From Paracoccus thiocyanatus (GTDB lineage Bacteria > Pseudomonadota > Alphaproteobacteria > Rhodobacterales > Rhodobacteraceae): DNA of 64,000 nucleotides. The notes beneath the pieces are model-generated. The model did not search any database. It saw nothing but the letters and a program-made list of their open reading frames with translations, and had not been told where the DNA came from. A program made the translations under genes and the position numbers. This document shows, piece by piece, positions 8,971 to 18,519 of the stretch (its first letter is position 1; every line of letters starts with the position of its first letter). The DNA lies in contig NZ_FTMK01000001.1 of NCBI RefSeq assembly GCF_900156255.1, forward strand, positions 186,001 to 250,000. The letters are read 5' to 3'.

Positions 8971-9814
8971 TACGCCCCCTTACGCGCAGCATCCGGTCAA
9001 GCATGATGGCCACGACCACGATGATGATGCCGCTTTCAAAGCCGAGCGACGTGTTCACGCTGTTGAGCGCGCGGACCACCGGCACGCCCAGCCCCGAGGC
9101 ACCGACCAGCGCCGCGATCACCACCATGGACAGCGACAGCATGATGGTCTGGTTCAGGCCCGCCATGATCTGCGGCGTGGCACTGGGCAGTTCCACTTTC
9201 CACAGAAGCTGGCGCGGCGTGGCGCCAAAGGCGGTGGCGGCTTCGACCAGGGCCTGCGGGGTTGACGAGATGCCCAGATGTGTCAGCCGGATCGGCGCCG
9301 GCAGCACGAAGATCACCGTGGCGATCAGGCCGGGCACCATGCCGATGCCGAAAAAGACGATGGCCGGGATCAGATAGACAAAGGTCGGCAGCGTCTGCAT
9401 CAGGTCCAGCACCGGCCGCATCCAGGCGTAAAGCCGCGGCCGATGCGCGGCGGCTATGCCGATCGGCACGCCGATCGCCATGCAGACCACGCAGGCCGCA
9501 AGGACCAGCGTCAGCGATTGCATGGTTTCTTCCCAGTAGCCCTGGTTCAGAATGAAAAGAAAGCCAAGCCCCACCAGCAGGCAGGTCTTCCAGTTGCGCT
9601 GCAAGCCCCAGGTCAGCGCCACGGCCAGCAGGGTAAAGACCAGCGGATGCGGAAATTCCAGCATCCGCAGGATGGCGCCGATCAGCCCGTCCATCAGCCC
9701 CGAGATGAAGTTGAAGACGACCGCGGCATGGCCGTTCAGCCAATCGAAAATCGCCTTGGCGGTTCGGCCCACCGGGATTTTCCTGTCGGTCAAGAATGCA
9801 GTCAATTGGTCCAT
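8963..9814 (-). CDS. choW: Choline ABC transporter permease
   Basis: 283 residues, multi-spanning. The cytoplasmic EAA loop is visible as LVEAATAFGATPRQLLWKVELPSA, and the AHRPRLYAWMRPVLDLMQTLPTFVYLIPA region matches ProW/ChoW permeases. Lies between choX and choV on the same strand. The gap to choX (165 bases) holds a strong hairpin. Confidence 0.93.
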   Translation of the reverse strand: MDQLTAFLTDRKIPVGRTAKAIFDWLNGHAAVVFNFISGLMDGLIGAILRMLEFPHPLVFTLLAVALTWGLQRNWKTCLLVGLGFLFILNQGYWEETMQSLTLVLAACVVCMAIGVPIGIAAAHRPRLYAWMRPVLDLMQTLPTFVYLIPAIVFFGIGMVPGLIATVIFVLPAPIRLTHLGISSTPQALVEAATAFGATPRQLLWKVELPSATPQIMAGLNQTIMLSLSMVVIAALVGASGLGVPVVRALNSVNTSLGFESGIIIVVVAIMLDRMLRVRGRND

Positions 9815-9947
9815 GCGTCCCCTTCTTTCTGCCTTGCGAAGGGACCGGATCCCGGCGGCGCTGCGCCCGCAGGGCGGGGCAGGGCTTGGGCGGGCCGTCC
9901 GGTCGGTGGATGCGGCCGCCCGTGGACAAGGCGACGCGGCGCGCGCA

Positions 9948-9968
9948 CGCGGGGGGCGGCCCCCCGCG
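9948..9968 (-). terminator. Intercistronic hairpin between choX and choW
   Basis: A perfect 9-bp GC stem (CGCGGGGGG with CCCCCCGCG, 3-nt loop) lies 11 bases after the choX stop. There is no T-run, so it more likely protects the choX message or attenuates than fully terminates, as is usual after binding-protein genes. Confidence 0.55.
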
Positions 9969-9979
9969 CCCGGCAGGGC

Positions 9980-10933
9980 TTATTCGGACAGCAGCTTGTC
10001 CAGCGCGGCCTGCGCATCGCCGCCATCGGCGCTGGTCACGCCGGCCAGCCAGGGCTTGGCGGCATCGGGATTGGCCTTCAGCCAGGCCAGCGCCGCGTCC
10101 GAAGGCTGTTCACCGTCGTTCAGGATCCGGCCCATGACCTCGTTCTCCATGGGCAGGGTGAATTCCAGGTTTTGCAGGAAGGCGCCGACATTCGGGCAGG
10201 ATGTGACATAGCCGGCGCGGGTGTTGGTATCGACGCGCGCGCCGCCGAAATCGGGGCCAAAGACATCGTCGCCGCCGGCCAGGTAGGTCATCTGGAACTG
10301 GCTGTTCATCGGATGCGGCTCCCATCCCAGGAAGACCATGGGCTTGCCTGCGCCGTCGGCGCGGGCGACCTGGGCCAGCATGCCCTGTTCGCTGCTTTCC
10401 ACCACCTCGAAGGTGCCCAGGTCGAACTTGTTCTCGGCCACCATCTCCAGCAGCAGGCGGTTGCCGTCATTGCCCGGCTCGATGCCGTAGATCTTGGCGT
10501 CGAGCGCGTCCTTGTGCTGGACGATCTTGGCGAAATCGTCGATGCCCAGATCGGCCCCGGCCTTGTTGGTGGCCAGCGTGTATTTGGCGCCGGTCAGGTT
10601 GGTGCGCAGCACCTCGACCGTGCCGGCGTCGCGATAGGGGGCCAGATCGGCCTCCATCGTCGGCATCCAGTTGCCCAGGAACACGTCCACATCGTCGGTG
10701 GACATCGCGGTATAGGTCACCGGCACGGAAAGAACCTTGATCTCGGTCTGGTAGCCCAGGGCCTGAAGCACGGTCGTGGCCAGTGCCGTCGTGGCGCTGA
10801 TATCGGTCCAGCCCACATCCGAGAAGACGACCTTGCGGCACTCCATCGGCTCTTGGGCCGCAGCCATGCCAGCCGAGGCGAGCGAGGCGACCAGCCCGAC
10901 GGCAAGAGCTGCGGTAGTGCGGCGAAATGTCAT
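9980..10933 (-). CDS. choX: Choline ABC transporter substrate-binding protein
   Basis: 317 residues with a signal peptide (MTFRRTTAALAVGLVASLASAGMAAA). The mature part, CRKVVFSDVGWTDISATTALA, then DVFLGNWMPTME and FLGWEPHPMN, fits ChoX of rhizobia and relatives, a periplasmic choline-binding protein of the OpuAC type. The start at 10933 has an AAGGAGATAAAG site directly before it; the longer frame would add an unlikely hydrophilic extension. First gene of the transporter operon, reading away from betI across the BetI palindrome. Confidence 0.93.
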   Translation of the reverse strand: MTFRRTTAALAVGLVASLASAGMAAAQEPMECRKVVFSDVGWTDISATTALATTVLQALGYQTEIKVLSVPVTYTAMSTDDVDVFLGNWMPTMEADLAPYRDAGTVEVLRTNLTGAKYTLATNKAGADLGIDDFAKIVQHKDALDAKIYGIEPGNDGNRLLLEMVAENKFDLGTFEVVESSEQGMLAQVARADGAGKPMVFLGWEPHPMNSQFQMTYLAGGDDVFGPDFGGARVDTNTRAGYVTSCPNVGAFLQNLEFTLPMENEVMGRILNDGEQPSDAALAWLKANPDAAKPWLAGVTSADGGDAQAALDKLLSE

Positions 10934-10978
10934 CTTTATCTCCTTGTCTTGTTGACGGTGAGCCAATTAAGGCTTTTA

Positions 10979-10998
10979 TTGATTGACGAGTCAATCAA
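10979..10998. promoter_or_regulatory. BetI operator
   Basis: Perfect inverted repeat TTGATTGA-CGAG-TCAATCAA in the 130-base gap between divergent choX and betI. It closely resembles known BetI boxes (TTGATT...AATCAA). It is placed to repress both the transporter and the bet genes until choline is present. Confidence 0.85.
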
Positions 10999-11063
10999 AG
11001 ATCGGCCAGATGCGGCTCTCTTGCGCGAATTTTCCAACCGAAACTGCATCATGGTATTCTGTC

Positions 11064-11633
11064 ATGCCCAAGCTTGGCGCTGAACCTATCCGAAAAGCGG
11101 CATTAATCAACGCCGCCATTGCCACGATCGGCCGCGCCGGGTCGCTGGACGTCACCGTGGCGCAGATCGCGCGCGAGGCGGGCATGTCCTCGGCGCTGGC
11201 GCATCACTATTTCGGCTCGAAAGAGCGGATCTTCCTGGCGGCGATGCGCCACATCCTGACGCAATACGGCGATTCGACCCGCGCGGCGCTGCGCGGAACG
11301 GTCGCGCCCCGCGACCGGCTGCGCGCCATCGTCCGCGCCAGTTTCGACGCCGCGAATTTCGAACGGGAAACCGTCGCCGCCTGGCTGAACTTCTATGCGC
11401 TGGCGCAGGTCGACCCGGAAGCGGCGCGGCTGTTGCGGGTCTATCACCGCCGGCTGGCCTCGAACCTGCTGGCGGCCCTGCGGCCGCTGACCGGGCCGGC
11501 GGCGGAAGCCATCGCCCGCACGCTGGGGGCGCTGATCGACGGGCTTTACGTGCGCGCGGCGCTGTCAGAGGCCGCTGACGCCGCCGTCGCCGAACAGACC
11601 ACGCTGGACTATCTGGAGAAGGTGCTGCCATGA
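11064..11633 (+). CDS. betI: Choline-responsive repressor BetI
   Basis: 189 residues. TetR-family regulator: [19 protein letters not shown] then [23 protein letters not shown] is the helix-turn-helix, almost the textbook BetI start. The C-terminal domain binds choline and releases DNA. The ATG at 11064 gives the conserved MPKLG beginning; the longer frame reaches into the operator. Its stop overlaps betB by 4 bases (ATGA). Confidence 0.95.
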   Translation: MPKLGAEPIRKAALINAAIATIGRAGSLDVTVAQIAREAGMSSALAHHYFGSKERIFLAAMRHILTQYGDSTRAALRGTVAPRDRLRAIVRASFDAANFERETVAAWLNFYALAQVDPEAARLLRVYHRRLASNLLAALRPLTGPAAEAIARTLGALIDGLYVRAALSEAADAAVAEQTTLDYLEKVLP

Positions 11634-13075
11634 GCCATGACGCGCAACCCGATGCGAGCCTTTACATCGCCGGCCGCTTCGCCGAGGGCGAGGGCGAGGC
11701 GCTGCCGGTGCATTATCCCTATGACGGTGCGGTGATCGCCACCCTGCGCGCGGCGACGCCGAAGCAGGTGGCGCAGGCCATGGCGGCTGCGCAGGCCGCG
11801 CAGCCCGCCTGGGCGGCGTTGCGCCCGGTCGAGCGCGGCCGGGTGCTGATCCGCGCCGCGCAGATCATCCGCGACCGCGCCGAGGAGCTGGCGCGGCTTG
11901 AGACGCTGGATACCGGCAAGCCGATCCAGGAAACGCGGGTGGCCGACTGGCCCTCGGGCGCCGAGGCGCTGGAATATTTCGGCGGGCTGGCGCCCACCGT
12001 CACCGGGCAAGCGATCCCGCTGGGCGGCGATTTCGTCTATACCATCCGCGAGGCGCTGGGGGTCTGCGCCGGCATCGGCGCCTGGAACTATCCCAGCCAG
12101 ATCGCCTGCTGGAAGGCGGCGCCGGCGCTGGCCATGGGCAATGCCATGGTCTTCAAGCCCAGCGAGGAAACGCCGCTTGGCGCGCTGAAGCTGGCGGAAA
12201 TCCTGACCGAGGCCGGGCTGCCGCCGGGCATCTTCAACGTGGTGCAGGGCGGGGGCGCGGTCGGCGCGGCGCTGGCGACGGACCCGCGCGTGGCCAAGGT
12301 CTCGCTGACCGGCTCGGTCGCGACCGGGCAAAAGGTCTATGCCGCAGCCGCCGAGGGGATGCGTCATGTCACCATGGAACTGGGCGGCAAGTCGCCGCTG
12401 ATCGTCTTTGACGACGCCAGCCTTGAGGACGCGGTCGGCGCGGCGGTGCTGGCGAATTTCTATTCCTCGGGCCAGGTCTGCTCGAACGGGACGCGGGTCT
12501 TCGTGCAGGAGGGCATCCTGCCGGCATTCCTGGAGCGGCTGGCAAAGCGGCTGGCCGCGGTGCGGATCGGCGATCCGCTGGACGAGGCGACCCAGCACGG
12601 CCCGATCATCAGCCCCGCGCAGCTTTGCAAGGTCCGCGCCGCCATCGAACGCGGCCAGTCCGAGGGCGCGCGGCTGGTCTGCGGCGGGCCGGGCGAGGGG
12701 ACCTTCGTGCCGCCCACGGTCTTTGCCGGGGTGACGGACGACATGTGGATCGCCCGCGAGGAAATCTTTGGCCCGGTCATGTCGGTCCTGGGTTTCGCCA
12801 CCGAAGCAGAGGCGGTGGCCCGCGCCAATGCCACGCCCTATGGGCTGGCGGCGGGGGTGTTCACCCGCGACCTGGCGCGCGGCCACCGGGTCGCTGCGGC
12901 CTTGCAGGCCGGCACCACCTGGATCAACGCGTATAACCTGACCCCGGTCGAGGCGCCCTTTGGCGGCGTCAAGCTGTCGGGGATCGGGCGCGAGAACTCG
13001 GCCGCGGCGATTGAGCATTATTCGCAGTTGAAATCGGTCTATGTCGGCATGGGAGGGGTCGATGCGCCCTATTGA
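11630..13075 (+). CDS. betB: Betaine aldehyde dehydrogenase
   Basis: 481 residues. Oxidises betaine aldehyde to glycine betaine with NAD(P)+. Aldehyde dehydrogenase hallmarks are in place: [10 protein letters not shown] near 148, catalytic Glu250 in MELGGKSP and catalytic Cys284 in GQVCSNGTR. Translationally coupled to betI. An 81-base gap with a repeat element separates it from betA. It may also take other aminoaldehydes, but the operon makes BetB the best call. Confidence 0.95.
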   Translation: MSHDAQPDASLYIAGRFAEGEGEALPVHYPYDGAVIATLRAATPKQVAQAMAAAQAAQPAWAALRPVERGRVLIRAAQIIRDRAEELARLETLDTGKPIQETRVADWPSGAEALEYFGGLAPTVTGQAIPLGGDFVYTIREALGVCAGIGAWNYPSQIACWKAAPALAMGNAMVFKPSEETPLGALKLAEILTEAGLPPGIFNVVQGGGAVGAALATDPRVAKVSLTGSVATGQKVYAAAAEGMRHVTMELGGKSPLIVFDDASLEDAVGAAVLANFYSSGQVCSNGTRVFVQEGILPAFLERLAKRLAAVRIGDPLDEATQHGPIISPAQLCKVRAAIERGQSEGARLVCGGPGEGTFVPPTVFAGVTDDMWIAREEIFGPVMSVLGFATEAEAVARANATPYGLAAGVFTRDLARGHRVAAALQAGTTWINAYNLTPVEAPFGGVKLSGIGRENSAAAIEHYSQLKSVYVGMGGVDAPY

Positions 13076-13083
13076 TCGGCATG

Positions 13084-13127
13084 GCGCCGGTGGCGCGGTG
13101 GGCGTGGGTATTTGGAAAACGGTGAAA
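13084..13127 (+). repeat. Short hairpin + GTATTTGG element between betB and betA
   Basis: Hairpin GCGCC-GGT-GGCGC at 13084-13096 followed by GTATTTGGAAAACGGTGAAA at 13108-13127, one mismatch from the yebC copy. It sits inside an operon, so it is not a full terminator. Confidence 0.7.
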
Positions 13128-13156
13128 GCCGCGACGACGGTGCAGGGGAGGCAGGC

Positions 13157-14809
13157 GTGACCGCGGATTATGTGATCGTCGGCGCCGGCTCGGCCGGCTG
13201 CGCGCTGGCATACCGGCTGGTGATGGCCGGCAAGCGGGTCGAGGTCATCGAATACGGCGGCAGCGACATGGGGCCCTTTATCCAGATGCCGGCGGCGCTG
13301 AGCTATCCGATGAACATGCGCCGCTATGACTGGGGCTTTTCCTCCCAGCCCGAGCCGCATCTGGGCGGGCGGCGGCTGGTCACGCCGCGCGGCAAGGTCA
13401 TCGGCGGGTCGAGTTCGATCAACGGCATGGTCTTTGTGCGCGGCCACGCCAGGGATTTCGACTTCTGGGCGGAAAGCGGCGCCAGCGGCTGGGCCTATGC
13501 CGACGTGCTGCCCTATTTCAAGCGCATGGAAAATTCGCATGGCGCGGTCAGCGATTATCGCGGCAGCGAGGGGCCTTTGCATGTCACCCGCGGCTCGCGC
13601 AGCAATCCGCTGTTCGACGCCTTCATCCGCGCCGGGCGCCAGGCCGGCTATCCGACGACCGAGGATTACAACGGCGCGCGCCAGGAAGGGTTCGGCGCCA
13701 TGGAGGCGACGATCTGGGAAGGGCGGCGCTGGTCGGCCGCCAATGCCTATCTGCGCCCGGCGCTGGAAACCGGGCGGCTGCGGCTGCGGCGCGGCTTGGC
13801 GCAGCGCGTGGTCTTCGAGGACGGGCGCGCCGTGGGTGTCGAGGTCAGGAATACCCGCGGCGTCAATGTCTTCCGGGCGAAGCACGAGGTGATCCTTTCG
13901 GCGAGTTCGATCAATACGCCTAAGCTTCTGATGCTGTCTGGCATCGGCCCGGCGGATCATCTGCGCGAGCGCGGCATCGAGGTCCGGGCCGACCGGCCCG
14001 GCGTCGGCGCGAATCTTCAGGATCATCTTGAAGTCTATATGCAATATACCGCGACCAAGCCGGTCACGCTTTACAAGCACTGGAACCTTTGGGGAAAGGG
14101 CTCGATCGGGGCGCAATGGCTGGCGACGGGGACGGGGCTGGGGGCGTCCAACCAGTTCGAAAGCTGCGGGTTCATCCGCTCGGCCGCGGGGGTCGAATAT
14201 CCTGATATCCAGTATCACTTCCTGCCGCTGGCGGTGCGCTATGACGGCCGGGCGGCGGCCGAAGGGCACGGCTTTCAGGTCCATGTCGGGCCGATGCGGT
14301 CGAAATCGCGCGGCACGGTGCGGCTGGTCTCGGCCGATCCCAAGGCGGCGCCCGAGATCCGCTTCAACTACATGTCGCATCCCGACGACTGGGCCGAGTT
14401 CCGCGCCTGCGTGCGCCTGACGCGGGAAATCTTCGCGCAGCCGGCCTTTGCCGAATACAAGGGTCACGAGATCCAGCCCGGCGAGGAGGTGGTGAGCGAC
14501 GACCAGATCGACGCCTTCATCCGCGACCATGCCGAGTCGGCATTTCACCCCTGCGGCACGGCGCGGATGGGCCGCGCCGACGATCCGATGGCGGTAGTGG
14601 ACCCGGAATTGCGGGTGATCGGGGTCGAGGGGCTACGCGTCGCCGACAGTTCGGTCTTTCCGCGCATCACCAACGGCAACCTGAACGCGCCCACGATCAT
14701 GACCGGCGAAAAGGCCGCCGATCACATCCTGGGCCAGGGCATGCTGGCGCCGCTGAACCTGGGACCAGAGATCGCGCCGGATTGGGAACGGCTTCAGCGG
14801 CTGCCCTAG
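13157..14809 (+). CDS. betA: Choline dehydrogenase
   Basis: 550 residues. GMC oxidoreductase with the FAD-binding dinucleotide fold [17 protein letters not shown] at the N-terminus, GMC signature [20 protein letters not shown] near residue 77 and the C-terminal HPCGTARMG and [12 protein letters not shown] motifs with the catalytic histidine. Oxidises choline to betaine aldehyde at the membrane. I choose the GTG at 13157, which has GGGGAGG seven bases before it; an ATG 45 bases upstream adds a non-conserved tail. The stop shares CTAG with the convergent YceD gene. Confidence 0.94.
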   Translation: MTADYVIVGAGSAGCALAYRLVMAGKRVEVIEYGGSDMGPFIQMPAALSYPMNMRRYDWGFSSQPEPHLGGRRLVTPRGKVIGGSSSINGMVFVRGHARDFDFWAESGASGWAYADVLPYFKRMENSHGAVSDYRGSEGPLHVTRGSRSNPLFDAFIRAGRQAGYPTTEDYNGARQEGFGAMEATIWEGRRWSAANAYLRPALETGRLRLRRGLAQRVVFEDGRAVGVEVRNTRGVNVFRAKHEVILSASSINTPKLLMLSGIGPADHLRERGIEVRADRPGVGANLQDHLEVYMQYTATKPVTLYKHWNLWGKGSIGAQWLATGTGLGASNQFESCGFIRSAAGVEYPDIQYHFLPLAVRYDGRAAAEGHGFQVHVGPMRSKSRGTVRLVSADPKAAPEIRFNYMSHPDDWAEFRACVRLTREIFAQPAFAEYKGHEIQPGEEVVSDDQIDAFIRDHAESAFHPCGTARMGRADDPMAVVDPELRVIGVEGLRVADSSVFPRITNGNLNAPTIMTGEKAADHILGQGMLAPLNLGPEIAPDWERLQRLP

Positions 14810-15336
14810 TCGGGGCGGTGCCTGGACTGTTTCAGCAGGTCCGCCAGCCCGGCAAGCGGCTTGCGGGCCGGCTCGTCGGGGGCGGGTTCGGCGGCGTCCA
14901 GCGCCGCGCCCTCGGCGCGCGGATAAAGCGGCAGGGCCAGCACCAGCGCCTCTGTCATGATCGCCTCGGTGTCGATGAACTGGCCCAGCGGCTCAAGCGC
15001 ATCGTCGGGCATCTCGACCTCGTCGCCCTGGGGCGGGGCGACATGGGGCGAGAAGATGCGATGCACCATGTCCTGCAAGTCGGTCGCGACGGGGGCCAGC
15101 GTCACCACGCAGGGCTGCACGACGCGGGCGCAAAGCGTGCCCGTCACCTCCCAGGCATCGCTGGAGACGGCCCGGATCTGGCCGGTAAAGCCTAGCCGGG
15201 GCAGGGCATCCAGCCCCAGTTCGTCCGCCAGCGCCGCGCGCGCGGCGTCATCGGGTGCCAGGGCGAAGTCGGTCGGCTGGCGCGGGTTCAGATGGGCCAC
15301 CCGGAACCGGGTCTGCGGGGTTTTGGAAACGGTCAT
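14806..15336 (-). CDS. YceD/DUF177 family protein
   Basis: 176 residues. DUF177 members are linked to large ribosomal RNA processing and usually precede rpmF. Visible motifs: [15 protein letters not shown] with the two cysteines around the central strand, then a run of conserved acidic residues. Here rpmF and plsX, the usual followers, are missing: the gene end interlocks with betA. Divergent from bamE, which is the normal alphaproteobacterial arrangement. Confidence 0.85.
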   Translation of the reverse strand: MTVSKTPQTRFRVAHLNPRQPTDFALAPDDAARAALADELGLDALPRLGFTGQIRAVSSDAWEVTGTLCARVVQPCVVTLAPVATDLQDMVHRIFSPHVAPPQGDEVEMPDDALEPLGQFIDTEAIMTEALVLALPLYPRAEGAALDAAEPAPDEPARKPLAGLADLLKQSRHRPD

Positions 15337-15451
15337 CGGTGGCCTTTCGCGGGCGATTTGGCCCATGGGTCTGGATATTCTTGAGCGTGGGGCATGAGTT
15401 TGCTAAGCCTGTCGCGCGGCGTCAACAGGCGCGTAAGGGGACAGAGAGAAG

Positions 15452-15907
15452 ATGAAGTTTTCCCGGCGGCAGCTCATGGGTCTTGCATTGGCCGCGTCTC
15501 TTGGCCTTTCTGCCTGCCAGGCCACCTATCGCAACCACGGATATACCCCGCCCGAAGAGCAGCTGGCGCAGGTCGTCGTCGGCCAGACGCAGCAATCCGA
15601 ACTGGAGGGGCTGATCGGCCGCCCATCCGCGGGGGGGCTCTTGACCGGCTCGGCCTGGTATTACGTGGGTTCGCGCTGGCGATTCTATGGGCCGCGCGAA
15701 CCGCAGGAAATCGACCGCGAGGTCGTGGCGATCAGCTTTGCCGAAAACGGCGTGGTCAGCAATGTGGAACGCTTTGGGCTGGAGCGCGGGCGGGTCGTGG
15801 TGCTGTCGCGCCGCGTCACCGATTCTGGCATCACCAGCCTTGGCCTGATCCGGCAGCTTCTGGGCAATGTCGGCCGCGTGCAAGCCGGCGATTTCCTGGG
15901 CGATTGA
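15452..15907 (+). CDS. bamE: Outer-membrane assembly lipoprotein BamE (SmpA/OmlA)
   Basis: 151 residues. A lipoprotein signal with lipobox LSAC (Cys about residue 23) predicts anchoring in the outer membrane. The SmpA/OmlA fold is seen in EEQLAQVVVGQTQQSELEGLIGRP and SAWYYVG. BamE is an accessory part of the BAM beta-barrel insertion machine. Divergent from DUF177 with a 115-base gap. Confidence 0.9.
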   Translation: MKFSRRQLMGLALAASLGLSACQATYRNHGYTPPEEQLAQVVVGQTQQSELEGLIGRPSAGGLLTGSAWYYVGSRWRFYGPREPQEIDREVVAISFAENGVVSNVERFGLERGRVVVLSRRVTDSGITSLGLIRQLLGNVGRVQAGDFLGD

Positions 15908-15911
15908 TGGG

Positions 15912-15939
15912 AAAGGGCGCCCGGCCGGGCGTCCCTTTT
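15912..15939. terminator. Hairpin between convergent bamE and msrB
   Basis: AAAGGGCGCC pairs with GGGCGTCCCTTT allowing one bulged T; it is followed by T-rich bases on the plus strand. Likely terminator for bamE. Confidence 0.5.
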
Positions 15940-15999
15940 GCGCTGGATCCCGCCGCCGGGATCCATGCGGGCCGGGCCGGTGCCGCCTTGCCGCGCCCG

Positions 16000-16407
16000 T
16001 CAACCCGGTTCCGGCACGAAGCGCAGGGCCACGCCGTTGATGCAATAGCGCAAGCCCGAGGGCGGCGGCCCATCGGGAAACACATGGCCCAGATGCGCGT
16101 CGCAGCGATGGCAACGGACCTCGGTGCGGATCATGCCGTGGCTGGCGTCGTGATGTTCGTCGATCCGGCCGGCCTGGGCAGAGCTGCTGGGCCCCGAAAA
16201 GCTGGGCCAGCCGCAATGGCTTTCGAACTTGGCATCCGCGTCGAACAGCCGCGCGCCGCAACAGACGCATTCGTAATGCCCCGGCCCCTTGGGAAAGCCC
16301 GGATGCGAAAACGGCCGTTCCGTCCCCGCCTGCCGCGTCACGCGATAGGTTTCGGCATCCAGTTCCGCCCGCCATTCGGCGTCGCTCTTGACGATACGCT
16401 CTGTCAT
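16000..16407 (-). CDS. msrB: Peptide-methionine (R)-S-oxide reductase
   Basis: 135 residues. Repairs methionine-R-sulfoxide in proteins. Zinc-binding CxxC pairs are at Cys47/Cys50 ([12 protein letters not shown]) and in [11 protein letters not shown]; the catalytic cysteine is in [12 protein letters not shown], Cys122. HCGWPSF and LGHVFPDGP are also typical. The start at 16407 gives a normal-length protein; the longer open frame is a GC artefact. Confidence 0.95.
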   Translation of the reverse strand: MTERIVKSDAEWRAELDAETYRVTRQAGTERPFSHPGFPKGPGHYECVCCGARLFDADAKFESHCGWPSFSGPSSSAQAGRIDEHHDASHGMIRTEVRCHRCDAHLGHVFPDGPPPSGLRYCINGVALRFVPEPG

Positions 16408-16505
16408 CTTGGCCCTTCTATCCTGCTGCGCTGCTGTTACAAGATAGGTGCAGGATGGGCGCTGGCAAGTCGAACGGGGCCGATTCACGGATCGGGCAGA
16501 ATGCC

Positions 16506-17258
16506 ATGATGTCACTGAGCAAGGGCCGCTACCGCCTGGGATTTGCCGAAAGCGCCGCGGAAATCCGCGAGGCCCAGGCGCTGCGCTGGCTTTGCTTTCC
16601 GGCGCGCGACGGCAGCGCGGGGGCCCAGCCGCTGGACCGCGACGATTACGACGACCGCTGCCGGCATGTGCTGATTCGCGAAACCGCCGGCGGCCGGCTG
16701 GTGGGCTGCTTTCGCATGCTGACCCTGTCCGGGGGTGCCCAGATCGGCGACAGCTATTCGGCGCGCCATTACGACCTGTCGCGGCTGAACGGCTTTTCTG
16801 GCCGCATGGCCGAGATCGGGCGCTTCTGCATCCGGCCGGGATGGCACGATCCCGATATCCTGCGCCTGGCCTGGGGTGCGCTGGCCCGCCATGTCGATGA
16901 CCAGCGCATCGAGATGCTGTTTGGCTGTTCCAGCTTTGCGGGTACGGATACCAGCGGCTACGAGGACGCATTCGCCATGCTGCGCGAGCGGCATCTGGCG
17001 CCGCGGCGCTGGCTGCCGCGGGTCAAGGCGCCGCAGGTGTTTCGCTTTGCCCGCGCCCTGCGGCTGCGCAAGCCCGATCCGCGCCGCGCCATGGCGGCGA
17101 TGCCGCCGCTTCTGCGCTCATACCTGGCGATGGGGGGCTGGGTCAGCGACCATGCGGTGGTGGACCGCCAGCTTGATACGCTGCATGTCTTTACCGCGCT
17201 GGAAATCGCCGCCATTCCGCCGGAACGGGCGAAACTGTTGCGCGCGGCCGGCGGGTAA
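16506..17258 (+). CDS. olsB: L-ornithine N-alpha-acyltransferase (OlsB-like)
   Basis: 250 residues from the ATG at 16506. GNAT-fold acyltransferase: [21 protein letters not shown], then [14 protein letters not shown] and [10 protein letters not shown] match OlsB, which transfers a 3-hydroxyacyl group from acyl carrier protein to ornithine, the first step of ornithine-lipid synthesis. No olsA follows; the next gene is tgt. An in-frame ATG at 16455 is an alternative start. Confidence 0.85.
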   Translation: MMSLSKGRYRLGFAESAAEIREAQALRWLCFPARDGSAGAQPLDRDDYDDRCRHVLIRETAGGRLVGCFRMLTLSGGAQIGDSYSARHYDLSRLNGFSGRMAEIGRFCIRPGWHDPDILRLAWGALARHVDDQRIEMLFGCSSFAGTDTSGYEDAFAMLRERHLAPRRWLPRVKAPQVFRFARALRLRKPDPRRAMAAMPPLLRSYLAMGGWVSDHAVVDRQLDTLHVFTALEIAAIPPERAKLLRAAGG

Positions 17259-17302
17259 GGCCGGCTTTGCATCCGGCGGCGAAACCCCCTATCTGCGCAG
17301 GC

Positions 17303-18433
17303 ATGAGCGACAGATTCCATTTCACCGTCCACGCGCGCGACGGCCGCGCCCGCAGCGGCGTCATCCACACCCCGCGCGGCGAGATCCGCACCCCCGCCTT
17401 CATGCCGGTCGGCACCGCCGCCACGGTCAAGGCGATGCTGCCCGAATCGGTGCGCGCCACCGGCGCCGACATCCTGCTGGGCAATACCTATCACCTGATG
17501 CTGCGGCCGGGTGCGGAACGCATTGCCCGCTTGGGCGGGCTGCACAAGTTCATGAACTGGCCGCGGCCGATCCTGACCGATTCGGGCGGCTTCCAGGTCA
17601 TGTCGCTGTCCAGCCTGCGCAAGCTGACCGAAGAGGGCGTGATCTTTTCCAGCCATGTCGACGGCTCCAAGCATCACCTGTCGCCCGAAAGCAGCATGGA
17701 AATCCAGCGCCTGCTGGGCTCGGACATCGTGATGGCCTTTGACGAATGCCCGGCGCTTCCGGCCTCGGACGAGGCGGTGGCGAAATCCATGCGCATGTCG
17801 ATGCGATGGGCGCAGCGCAGTCGCGATGCCTTTGGCGACCGGCCGGGACATGCGCTGTTCGGCATCATGCAGGGCGGCGTCAGCCGCGAACTGCGCGAGG
17901 AATCGGCACAGGCGCTGCGCGCGATCGGCTTTGACGGCTATGCCATCGGCGGCCTGGCCGTGGGCGAGGGGCAAGAGGCCATGTTCGGCGTCCTGGACTA
18001 TGCGCCCGGCTTCCTGCCCGAAGACAAGCCGCGCTACCTGATGGGCGTGGGCAAGCCCGACGACATCGTCGGCGCGGTCCTGCGCGGGGTGGACATGATG
18101 GATTGCGTGCTGCCGTCGCGGTCCGGGCGCACGGGGCAGGCCTGGACCCGGCGCGGACAGGTCAACATCAAGAACGCCCGCCATGCCGACGATCCGCGGC
18201 CGCTGGATGCCGACTGCACCTGTCCGGCCTGCACCGGCTACAGCCGCGCCTACCTGCACCATGTCTTTCGCGCCGGCGAGATGATCTCGGGGATGCTGCT
18301 GACCTGGCACAACCTGCATTATTTCCAGGAATTGATGGCCGGGCTGCGCGATGCGGTGGCGCGCGGAACCCTGGCCGGTTTCGTCGCCCAATTCGAGGCA
18401 ATGCGGGCACAGGGCGACATTGATCCGCCTTGA
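17303..18433 (+). CDS. tgt: Queuine tRNA-ribosyltransferase
   Basis: 376 residues, normal length. Exchanges guanine-34 for preQ1 in GUN-anticodon tRNAs (Asp, Asn, His, Tyr). Seen: [14 protein letters not shown], the substrate segment [12 protein letters not shown], nucleophile region [11 protein letters not shown] and the zinc site [16 protein letters not shown] near the C-terminus. The ATG at 17303 gives the conserved length; two tRNA-Asp genes, a substrate class, lie in the same window. Confidence 0.96.
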   Translation: MSDRFHFTVHARDGRARSGVIHTPRGEIRTPAFMPVGTAATVKAMLPESVRATGADILLGNTYHLMLRPGAERIARLGGLHKFMNWPRPILTDSGGFQVMSLSSLRKLTEEGVIFSSHVDGSKHHLSPESSMEIQRLLGSDIVMAFDECPALPASDEAVAKSMRMSMRWAQRSRDAFGDRPGHALFGIMQGGVSRELREESAQALRAIGFDGYAIGGLAVGEGQEAMFGVLDYAPGFLPEDKPRYLMGVGKPDDIVGAVLRGVDMMDCVLPSRSGRTGQAWTRRGQVNIKNARHADDPRPLDADCTCPACTGYSRAYLHHVFRAGEMISGMLLTWHNLHYFQELMAGLRDAVARGTLAGFVAQFEAMRAQGDIDPP

Positions 18434-18519
18434 ACGTCGGGTCGTGTCTTGAAATTCGATCACGCCTGGATAATTCCCAAGGAATCGCCGGCGGAAGAAC
18501 CGCCCCTTGAAAGAGCCCG

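Noticed and set aside
11609..14548. A 979-codon open frame on the minus strand opposite betB and betA.
   Set aside because: It follows from the GC-rich codon use of the two real genes; it has no domain motif and no ribosome site, while betB and betA carry all catalytic residues.
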